From contig PAQF01000070.1 of the NCBI GenBank assembly GCA_002709695.1, forward strand, positions 1 to 32,080: DNA of 32,080 nucleotides. Reading direction: 5' to 3'. Source of the stretch: Candidatus Poribacteria bacterium. Lineage in GTDB: Bacteria; Poribacteria; WGA-4E; UBA9662. This document shows, one piece after another, positions 25,810 through 32,080 of the stretch. Position 1 is the stretch's first letter. Every line of letters starts with the position of its first letter. A model generated the notes under the pieces. That model was not told the DNA's origin, searched no databases, and worked only from the letters and a program-made list of their open reading frames with translations. A program made the translations under genes and the position numbers.

Positions 25810-25845
25810 ATGACAGAACTGCTAGCTCTTGTCAAGCAATACTAA
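25810..25845 (+). CDS. Possible 11-codon leader peptide or gene relic
   Basis: AGAGGAG at 25797-25803 lies 6 bases before an ATG that opens an 11-codon frame, M-T-E-L-L-A-L-V-K-Q-Y, closed by TAA. The ribosome site is as good as any in the window. It sits 170 bases upstream of the LamG gene in the divergent spacer 25756-26015. No run of a single amino acid or attenuator hairpin is seen, so it may be the stub of a lost gene and not a regulatory leader. Translation is unproved. Confidence 0.3.
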   Translation: MTELLALVKQY

Positions 25846-26015
25846 GGGTAAAGACCTTAACCACAGAAAAATCTGACACCCATTTTATATATCATATCTG
25901 TTCTTGTGTTTAATGCAAAAGTTTGGTACAGTTTTCTGGAGATTGGAGGAATTCCTGATTTTTTTGAAAGCAGAAAAAATTCTTGATTCAAGATGATTTA
26001 TAGGAGACTAAAAAG

Positions 26016-26798
26016 ATGTTAAGAATAATTTCAAAGTTTGTTTTGATTTTGTTACTAAGTGTAATTAGCATTGTAAGTTTGGAAACTATTGCAGGGGACA
26101 AAAGTTTAATTCTTTATCTTCCTTTTGATGAAGGATCGGGAAAAAAAACTGAAGATAAATCTCAGTACGGTCATCATGCCAAGCTGATTAATAATTGCAA
26201 ATGGGTAAATGGTAAGTTTGGAAAGGCAGTCGAAATCTCAGGTAAAGAAGACACTGAAATTGTAAAGACTGGCGAAGCAGACACTTTAAAAATAAAGGGT
26301 GAAATCACCAAAATGGCTTGGGTGAATGTTATAGCATGGACAGGAAATCTGATGACCGTCATCGGCAAGAACAACCATAACGGCGGCGAACACTCCTCTT
26401 ATGGCTTTGGCCTAACGGGACAAGGAGAAGGAATCCAAGCCTTTTTTGGTACAGGAGATGCGCGACCGACTTTGAACATGCCTGCCGCCTTGGAAAAAGG
26501 GAAATGGCTTCATATAGCGGTAAGTTATGATGGAAAAGAGATGAAAGCCTATCTTAATGGCAAGGAAGTCGGCAAGAAAGCGGACGGGTTCAAATTCACA
26601 GGTACCAATGATGCTCCTGTTCGTATCGGTTGTGCCAAGGATCGTGGAAGGTATGTATTCCATGGTGCGATTGATGAAGTGGTCATATATAGCCGAGCGT
26701 TAACTACGAAAGAAATCAAAGATGTTATGGAGGGTGGACTTCAAGCTGTTTCTGCACGAGAAAAACTCGCATTAACATGGGGAGAAATCAAAAGTTAA
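26016..26798 (+). CDS. Secreted LamG-domain (concanavalin A-like) protein
   Basis: A 260-residue exported protein. Residues 1-26 form a signal peptide ending near T-I-A-G. The rest is one LamG/concanavalin A-like jelly roll: L-P-F-D-E-G-S-G-K opening, V-N-G-K-F-G-K-A-V-E-I, M-A-W-V-N, W-L-H-I-A-V-S-Y-D-G, Y-L-N-G-K-E-V and G-A-I-D-E-V-V-I-Y-S-R-A-L close to the C terminus. Such domains bind carbohydrate or act as adhesion modules. After it comes a short tail ending K-L-A-L-T-W-G-E-I-K-S, a motif shared with the two LamG proteins at the right end. TAGGAG lies 9 bases before ATG. It stands alone on this strand, next to a relic of another secreted protein. Confidence 0.92.
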   Translation: MLRIISKFVLILLLSVISIVSLETIAGDKSLILYLPFDEGSGKKTEDKSQYGHHAKLINNCKWVNGKFGKAVEISGKEDTEIVKTGEADTLKIKGEITKMAWVNVIAWTGNLMTVIGKNNHNGGEHSSYGFGLTGQGEGIQAFFGTGDARPTLNMPAALEKGKWLHIAVSYDGKEMKAYLNGKEVGKKADGFKFTGTNDAPVRIGCAKDRGRYVFHGAIDEVVIYSRALTTKEIKDVMEGGLQAVSAREKLALTWGEIKS

Positions 26799-26936
26799 TG
26801 CAACTAATCACCACAAAGTGTACCTTTTCTAAGACATCATTCCCAAGAGAAACTTAGACAAAAAATGCTTCACTAGCTGTTAAAGACACGTAAACACAGT
26901 TCCACCAACGGTTCTTCTACACATCTTCAGAACAGA

Positions 26937-27370
26937 TACGAATTTTATGGTACATCTCGTGTCCACTCTACACCTCAGCAATTAAAAAGGGTATTAGTTT
27001 GTCAACACCTAACCCAGATGAAGATGTTAGTATCGACGCTAGTTTATACCCTCTTGGTTATTTAACCACAAATGGATTCTGTCAAGAGCCTAGTAGTTAA
27101 CTTACTGTTAACGTTAATGCGTCTGCTGAAGAATGAAGGCGTGAAGTCTTAGAAGATACCGGCGAACCCATTCACGGTTCCACAGTCTCCGGTTAGTCAG
27201 AAGTAAGCCAGAAAAGATATCCAAACCTGCCCAAATCGGAATTTTACATCAAATTGCATTTCTACATTTCGCCAGATACCAAGCTATATATGGTGAGACT
27301 TGACCCTCCTGAAGTTATCATGTGTAAAGACCAAGGAACGTATCGACCAAGTACATTAATCTTGCCTTAA
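26937..27370 (+). pseudogene. Relic of the C-terminal part of a secreted glycosidase-like protein
   Basis: One frame from about 27002 reads a coherent protein text through three stops: D-A-S-L-Y-P-L-G-Y-L-T-T-N-G, stop at 27098, L-T-V-N-V-N-A-S-A-E-E, stop at 27134, R-R-E-V-L-E-D-T-G-E-P-I-H-G, stop at 27194, and on to T-K-L-Y-M-V-R-L before TAA at 27368. From memory this matches a C-terminal domain with T-V-N-V-N-A-S and V-E-V-L-D-x-x-G-x-P-I-x-G that ends uncharacterised glycosidase-like proteins of Poribacteria and Planctomycetes. The part just upstream (E-F-Y-G-T-S-R-V-H-S-T-P, from 26940) fits the same proteins but is in another frame, so there is also a frameshift. The N-terminal part is gone. 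It lies between the LamG and GT-C-like genes. Confidence 0.75.
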
Positions 27371-27395
27371 TTGATTTTTAAGGAAGCTAGAGACC

Positions 27396-28775
27396 ATGAC
27401 ACCTCTATACAAAAGAGTTAATCCTATATTTTTCCAGTTCCTTTTAGTCGCTGGATGTCTGTGGTTGTTTCACTGTGTTGCAGCTTTTATGATTGAACGC
27501 GGCAACATACCTATTCATATAAGTCCAGATACAATTCCCATTTACAAGAGATTAAGTGTGAATTTCAATCATTGGATTGTTCTGCCAATAGGAGTCTTTT
27601 GCATATACTTGTTTTTGGTTCGGTCGGTATTACAATCAACTTCCTCAATACCAGTGCCGATTCTTATCGCTTTATTTATGGGGTTAAAGATGTTGATTGA
27701 TGTCAGTGTTACTATGATCAACGGTGCATTCCTACCACAAGGAATTAACGAATATATTAATGATGTTCAAAATTTTGACAGTGTCGGAGATATTCTTCGC
27801 AATTACGCTTTTAAGGCCAAAATGCTGACTCGACATGCGGGAACACATCCTCCAGGTGCTGTCATGACTCTTTGGATCGCAACACGTTTCTTCACGTACA
27901 GTAACATGGTGAAGGCTTTCCTCATTATCTTTTCTGCCCCGTTTACATTAATACCTATGTACTTACTTGCACGACAACTTCATGATAATAAAATTGCGAC
28001 CTACACTTTGGTTGTGTATCTCGTAACTCCCAATATTGTGATGTATACGGCCACTTGTATGGATGCTTTTTTCTCATTGTTTTTGATAACTAGCACATAT
28101 CTATTTTTTTATTCAGTTGAAAGAAAATCCGCAGTTCTCGCTGTTTTTACGGGTTTGTCGCTTTCTTTATCCATGTTCATGACTTTTGCTACCACTTTTT
28201 TGGGAGTTTACTTTATTAGCTTGACAACTGTAACTTTTTGGGCAAACAGGAAGGATTTCACGAATCATGTGGCTGTTTTGATTATATCTGGAGGGACTTT
28301 TTGCCTTACGTATTTAAGCATGTATTTGGCAGCAGAATACAATATCCTGAAAAATCTGCAGATGGCAATGGAGGTGGATAGTTCTGGCATAGGTACAGGA
28401 TATGAAAGTGCACTCCGCTACTTTCTTGTCAGCGGAACAAATTTATTTGGATTTTTCTCTATGCTTGGTATTACAACTACCACACTGTGGATACGGGAAC
28501 TATGGAATACAAGTCAAAATTTATTGGCCAAAAAGAACTCAATCTTCCTAGTTGCCTATGTTTTGACACTCGTTCCGATGATCTTTTCTACCCTTTACCT
28601 AACAGAGACTGAGCGTATTTGGTTATTCATGGCTCCATTTATTTTGATACCAGCGGCCAAAAACCTCAGAGAATATATCGATGAGAAACAAAGCAACTGG
28701 CTTCTTTATATCATGGTGACAATACTCTTTTTTCAAACGCTAGCTTTTGAGGTCTTTATTGATACAATATGGTGA
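27396..28775 (+). CDS. GT-C-like polytopic membrane glycosyltransferase
   Basis: A 459-residue inner-membrane protein with about ten to twelve hydrophobic helices. It looks like a GT-C-fold glycosyltransferase of the ArnT/PMT (GT39/GT83) kind, which moves a sugar from a lipid carrier to a target on the outer face of the membrane. Support comes from the large loop after the second or third helix, the H-P-P-G motif at 151-154 in G-T-H-P-P-G-A, and the late T-E-T-E-R-I-W segment (about 403-409) before the last helices. The classical D-E or D-D pair of the first loop is not obvious, so the assignment stays general. AGGAAG lies 9 bases before the ATG. The gene is alone on its strand and converges with the M32 gene; the 179-base spacer holds only a weak AT-rich inverted repeat near 28783-28808. 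Confidence 0.7.
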   Translation: MTPLYKRVNPIFFQFLLVAGCLWLFHCVAAFMIERGNIPIHISPDTIPIYKRLSVNFNHWIVLPIGVFCIYLFLVRSVLQSTSSIPVPILIALFMGLKMLIDVSVTMINGAFLPQGINEYINDVQNFDSVGDILRNYAFKAKMLTRHAGTHPPGAVMTLWIATRFFTYSNMVKAFLIIFSAPFTLIPMYLLARQLHDNKIATYTLVVYLVTPNIVMYTATCMDAFFSLFLITSTYLFFYSVERKSAVLAVFTGLSLSLSMFMTFATTFLGVYFISLTTVTFWANRKDFTNHVAVLIISGGTFCLTYLSMYLAAEYNILKNLQMAMEVDSSGIGTGYESALRYFLVSGTNLFGFFSMLGITTTTLWIRELWNTSQNLLAKKNSIFLVAYVLTLVPMIFSTLYLTETERIWLFMAPFILIPAAKNLREYIDEKQSNWLLYIMVTILFFQTLAFEVFIDTIW

Positions 28776-28954
28776 CACTTAAATCATCTGTTGTAAAATC
28801 AGATTATTAGGTCATAAACTGGATCAAACATCCATGCATAACCCGACAGAGACAAGCAGTTATTGATTATGACTACCACGCTAATTCTAAGATCCCATAC
28901 ATTACCTGTCATATTGTACAATCAGTATCCATTTGTGAATCGCTAAAAGGATGA

Positions 28955-30439
28955 TTATAATTCATATAGCCGGCTATATTTGTCCTCCACATAGTTGAGG
29001 AAAGGCTCAGGTGAAGGCACAGATCCTGTTATTTCTTCTATTAACTCTGCAGCACTTGATTGTAAACCTTTTTGATGAATATTCTCTCTTAACCATCCTC
29101 CAATTCCAGACCAATTTCCCGATTCAATTAATGTATCTATATCACCCAATTGTTTAGACATTGTTTTTAGCAATTGAGCCGCATACAGATTGCCTAATGT
29201 GTAAGTCGGAAAATAACCAAATGCTCCCATTGACCAATGAATATCTTGTAAGCAACCATTTGCATCTTTGTCAACTTCAATTCCAAACCAATCTTCAAAC
29301 ATCTGATTCCAAGTTTCTGGGATTTTTTCTACTGGCAATTCTTGATTGAAAATGAGTTTTTCCATTTCATATCTCAACATGATATGAAGATTGTATGTAA
29401 CTTCATCTGCTTCTACACGAATATAATCCAGTTTAACCTCATTAACAAACAAATCTATAGTTTTTGCATCCCAATCTGGAAAATCAGGAAATTCCTCTTT
29501 GAACCAAGGCAAGGCAATTCTCCAAAACGCGGTTGTTCTACCTATCTGGTTTTCCCATAATCTACTTTGTGATTCATGAATTCCTAGGGAAACTGATTGC
29601 CCTCTGGGAGAGAACGAGTGTTCTTTTGGTAACCCTTGTTCATAAAGTCCATGTCCAGATTCATGCATTACAGCGTAGAGACAGGAAAAAGGATCTTTTT
29701 CATCAAATCTAGTAGTAAATCGTGTGTCTCCTGGCCAAATTCCTGAACAGAAAGGATGCGTTGACCGATCCATCCTTCCCGCATCAAAATCAAATCCCAT
29801 TTCTCTCGATACTCTTAAACAAAATTTTTCCTGTCCAACTACACTAAATAGCATCTCTTTTGGTAGTTTTGGCAATTCAACTTCAGAATTGGTAATCTCT
29901 TGTAATAATGGAACAAGCTTAGACCTTAAACCAGCAAATAATGGATCGTAATCGACCACCTTCATACCCATTTCATAATCATCTAACAAAACATCATAAG
30001 GCGTATCTTGAACACCCAAATATTCTATCTTTTGTCTAGTTAAAGAAATCAGTGTTTCCAGATGTGGTGAAAACAAAGAGAAATCTGATTTGGTTCTCGC
30101 TTGTTCCCATGATATTAATGCTTCACTTCGTGCTTTAGTAAATTGAGAAACAAACGTTGAAGGCAACTTAATTGCTTTGTCGTATTGCCTCCTCATCTCT
30201 TTAACATTGGGAACTAAGTCGTTATCGATATTGTGTATCTCTAATTCTGACAATAAATTTGCGAATTCAGGATCGCATAACCTTGAGTGTCTTTCAGCTG
30301 CAAGCCAAGCCATCATCTCTCCACGAGATTCCGCTCCTTTAGCAGGCATAAATGTTTTTTGATCCCACCCTAAATGGCCAAGTAAAGCGGAAAGTCTATA
30401 CAAATCATTTACTCGCTTCATAAATTCAACTGAGCTCAT
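28955..30439 (-). CDS. Carboxypeptidase M32 (thermostable carboxypeptidase 1 type)
   Basis: A 494-residue zinc metallo-carboxypeptidase at the full length of family M32. Zinc is bound by H-E-S-G-H (259-263) and probably by Glu289 in G-I-H-E-S-Q-S-R-L-W-E-N; the family blocks H-P-F (228-230) and D-T-R-F-T-T-R-F (238-245) are intact. G-H-L-G-W-D-Q near residue 21 and the M-P-x-x-G-A-E-S-R-G segment are the usual N-terminal marks. It has no signal peptide and should release C-terminal residues from peptides in the cytoplasm. The ATG has only a distant AGAGG upstream. It is convergent with the GT-C-like gene and not obviously tied to its neighbours; it is an ordinary housekeeping-type peptidase. 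Confidence 0.96.
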   Translation of the reverse strand: MSSVEFMKRVNDLYRLSALLGHLGWDQKTFMPAKGAESRGEMMAWLAAERHSRLCDPEFANLLSELEIHNIDNDLVPNVKEMRRQYDKAIKLPSTFVSQFTKARSEALISWEQARTKSDFSLFSPHLETLISLTRQKIEYLGVQDTPYDVLLDDYEMGMKVVDYDPLFAGLRSKLVPLLQEITNSEVELPKLPKEMLFSVVGQEKFCLRVSREMGFDFDAGRMDRSTHPFCSGIWPGDTRFTTRFDEKDPFSCLYAVMHESGHGLYEQGLPKEHSFSPRGQSVSLGIHESQSRLWENQIGRTTAFWRIALPWFKEEFPDFPDWDAKTIDLFVNEVKLDYIRVEADEVTYNLHIMLRYEMEKLIFNQELPVEKIPETWNQMFEDWFGIEVDKDANGCLQDIHWSMGAFGYFPTYTLGNLYAAQLLKTMSKQLGDIDTLIESGNWSGIGGWLRENIHQKGLQSSAAELIEEITGSVPSPEPFLNYVEDKYSRLYEL

Positions 30440-31013
30440 ATTTATTCTTATTAACCTCTTTAATATTTAATGTGTTCCTATCACTAAAGTTGATAAAAAA
30501 CTATACAAATTTATCCTAAAAAATTTCAGTAACAAGAAGCTCTTCAGATCACTCCAACCTGTAGAGCTTTTTATACCAGAAATTTTAACTGAGTTATTTG
30601 TGCAATGCCAGACGAGTAAACTCCATCAGTATCAATTCTAAAAACATCGACAATTCTCTGGAAGCAGGCAGATAATTAAATGCCCACTTTCCTTTTCAAT
30701 ATCAGGCCTTAGGGGGAAATAGAAGAGGAGAAAAATCAGGAAAGAGAAAAAAACAAAGACCATCTCACACAAACTTCTAAGAAAACTAGGAGTTGGAATG
30801 AAATGGTCTACTAAAGTTCGACTTTATTTTTGTCCTCCCAATGAAGGGAAATGGAATTGCGAGTAACTTAGTTAGGGGCAAAGGTAAGCCATTCATGCCG
30901 CAGGTGACAGATGTAGACCCTTCTAAATCATTTCCAGTCCCTTTATCTCAACTAAGAGGATGTATCAACTTCCTAATGCCAGTACTGATAGCAACAAGTA
31001 TTAAAGACTCCTA
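30440..31013. other. 574-base spacer, no supported gene
   Basis: The spacer lies between the M32 gene and a LamG gene, both on the minus strand. An inverted repeat AAGCTCT (30537-30543) / AGAGCTT (30563-30569) with a 19-base loop is followed by a short T-run on the plus strand, but no plus-strand gene needs a terminator here. Bases 30841-31013 are open in two frames, one on each strand, without a known family or ribosome site. Confidence 0.4.
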
Positions 31014-31778
31014 TCACATTTTTTTCAACGCTCCCCAAGTTGTAGTCAGCCTCTGGCGTGGATCAACGGGAAAAAGTTCGTCATACCCCATGTTCATATG
31101 TTCTTTGACCTCTTTTTGACTTAGTTCGCGGTTCCAAATCCTTACTTCGTCAATCAGACCAAGGAATTCACGTGTACCTTCGTGTGTTTTACCGACCAAA
31201 ACATCGTCTACATCCTTCTCACCAGGTAACACTCCGCCGCCACCACTACCGCCATTTTCTCCATTAATATAATACTGGTGTTGCCCCTTTTCTGTCATTT
31301 GGGCAACGACATGTTGCCACTCATTCAACTTAATTTTATTACTGACGGACCCGCCAGCAGCACTAAAATGCAGAGCTCCACCAGCATCAGAAGTAGTGTA
31401 AAAACTATAGGATCGAGTGGCGTTGCTTTTGGCCAAGATACCTTGCCATCTAGTAGCTGGATCGGTAAACCTTTCTGTCTTAATCCAAGCCATGACAGTA
31501 ACTTGCTCTTCTACACACAGGGTCTTATGATGTGGTACAACAACCCAATCGCTTTTGCCATTGAATTCCAAACATTTCCCAAATTTGCCTTCCACCAACT
31601 TAGGCTTTCCTGCGGTTTCACCATGGTTGCCGTATTTTGAATGATCATCTACCTTCTTGCCATTCAGTTGGTCAAAAGACAGGTAAAGTACCATCGATTT
31701 ATCGGGATCCTCAACTGAGTAGGTAAGAGAACTTACCAACATCAACATAATTACTGCTACAAAAAAAATACGGTTCAT
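31014..31778 (-). CDS. Secreted LamG-domain (concanavalin A-like) protein
   Basis: A 254-residue exported protein with a signal peptide (residues 1 to about 21, ending S-L-T-Y-S) and one LamG jelly roll: L-S-F-D-Q-L-N-G-K, K-F-G-K-C-L-E-F-N-G-K, V-M-A-W-I-K, W-Q-H-V-V-A-Q and F-L-G-L-I-D-E-V-R-I-W-N-R-E-L. A Gly-rich loop, G-E-N-G-G-S-G-G-G-G, lies between two strands. The C-terminal tail ends R-L-T-T-T-W-G-A-L-K-K-M, the motif shared with the other LamG proteins here. I start it at the ATG at 31778; an AGGAGG is strong but 15 bases away, so an unusual ATT start three codons upstream, with ideal 6-base spacing, is possible. The next LamG gene upstream ends 89 bases away on the same strand and is a close paralogue. 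Confidence 0.92.
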   Translation of the reverse strand: MNRIFFVAVIMLMLVSSLTYSVEDPDKSMVLYLSFDQLNGKKVDDHSKYGNHGETAGKPKLVEGKFGKCLEFNGKSDWVVVPHHKTLCVEEQVTVMAWIKTERFTDPATRWQGILAKSNATRSYSFYTTSDAGGALHFSAAGGSVSNKIKLNEWQHVVAQMTEKGQHQYYINGENGGSGGGGVLPGEKDVDDVLVGKTHEGTREFLGLIDEVRIWNRELSQKEVKEHMNMGYDELFPVDPRQRLTTTWGALKKM

Positions 31779-31867
31779 TGTTTTAATTGAATTCCTCCTA
31801 CGAAATGTTTTTTTGTTGTAGGCTAGATTTGCCTGAAATTTCAAACAAACCTAGCTTACTAATCTGC

Positions 31868-32080
31868 TTAATAAGTCTTCAAATTACCCCAAGAGGTAGT
31901 TAGTTTCCCATTTGGTTCAACTGCAACTCTGTTTTTACCAGCATTCATGTGAAACTGGACCTCTTTTTGGCTTAAGGCTCGGTTCCAAATCCTTACCTCA
32001 TCTATAAGCCCAAGGAACTCACGCGTGCCTTCGTGTGTGTTGCCGACCAAAACCTTGGCTGTATCTTTTTTACCCGGCAG
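31868..32080 (-). CDS. LamG-domain protein, C-terminal part (runs off the window)
   Basis: The frame is open to the window edge, so only the last 70 residues are visible. They match the neighbouring LamG protein closely: L-P-G-K-K-D, V-G-N-T-H-E-G-T-R-E-F-L-G-L-I-D-E-V-R-I-W-N-R-A-L-S-Q-K-E-V, and the tail K-L-T-T-S-W-G-N-L-K-T-Y. The two genes are in tandem and their DNA is also very similar across this part, so they come from a duplication. The start, signal peptide and first part of the domain lie outside the window. Confidence 0.88.
   Translation of the reverse strand: MPGKKDTAKVLVGNTHEGTREFLGLIDEVRIWNRALSQKEVQFHMNAGKNRVAVEPNGKLTTSWGNLKTY

Noticed and set aside
30537-30569. Inverted repeat with T-run as an intrinsic terminator
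   Set aside because: The T-run is on the plus strand, but both flanking genes are on the minus strand; the 19-base loop is also long.
1-32080. tRNA, rRNA, CRISPR arrays or insertion sequences
   Set aside because: I looked for tRNA T-loop sequences, regularly spaced repeats and transposase motifs and saw none; a covariance-model scan would be decisive for small RNAs.

Overview
The window is AT-rich bacterial DNA (judged by eye, not computed) with no plasmid, phage or IS signature. Its gene families are phytanoyl-CoA dioxygenase-like Fe(II)/2-oxoglutarate oxygenases in many divergent copies, LamG-domain secreted proteins ending in an LT-x-x-W-G motif, a DUF6785-type membrane protein, an arylsulfatase A-like sulfatase with an extra C-terminal domain, and a huge beta-propeller lipoprotein. 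From memory, this combination is typical of Candidatus Poribacteria and related sponge-associated or marine polysaccharide degraders. A lipoprotein next to a beta-barrel-like protein suggests a diderm cell. The lineage is an inference: there is no rRNA or marker gene here.

Layout. 1-4.3 kb: PhyH oxygenase (-), small M14-type zinc carboxypeptidase (+), DUF6785-type membrane protein (-). 4.9-8.1 kb: LDH2/MDH2-type oxidoreductase followed by two unlike PhyH oxygenases, all +. 8.4-16.3 kb: sulfatase, a lipoprotein of about 1370 residues with some 29 propeller repeats, and a secreted beta-barrel-like protein with calcium-loop-like segments. 16.6-18.3 kb: another PhyH oxygenase paired with a different 2OG-Fe(II) oxygenase. 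18.4-18.6 kb: a broken LamG gene. 18.8-24.8 kb: a tight three-gene operon of GH2 glycosidase, DUF4380/mutarotase-like protein and a double-domain acetylxylan-esterase-like hydrolase. 25.0-32.1 kb: PhyH oxygenase (-), LamG protein (+), a relic carrying in-frame stops, a GT-C-like membrane protein (+), an M32 carboxypeptidase (-) and two tandem LamG paralogues (-), the last cut by the window end.

How the parts may fit. The sulfatase, GH2 enzyme, mutarotase-like protein and esterase would remove sulfate, glycosyl and acyl groups from a complex glycan. None of the four has a visible signal peptide, so processing is probably intracellular after uptake. The propeller lipoprotein and barrel-like protein would sit at the outer membrane and may bind or admit the substrate. 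The LDH2 enzyme and the six 2OG oxygenases (five PhyH-like, one other) could modify small-molecule products, but no substrate can be read from sequence. The two gene relics and the tandem LamG copies show active duplication and decay. The most unusual element is the stand-alone 29-repeat propeller lipoprotein with its barrel-like partner. Non-ATG starts are well supported at 6287 (TTG) and 25755 (GTG), and likely at 10181 (TTG). I saw no tRNA, rRNA, CRISPR array or transposase.
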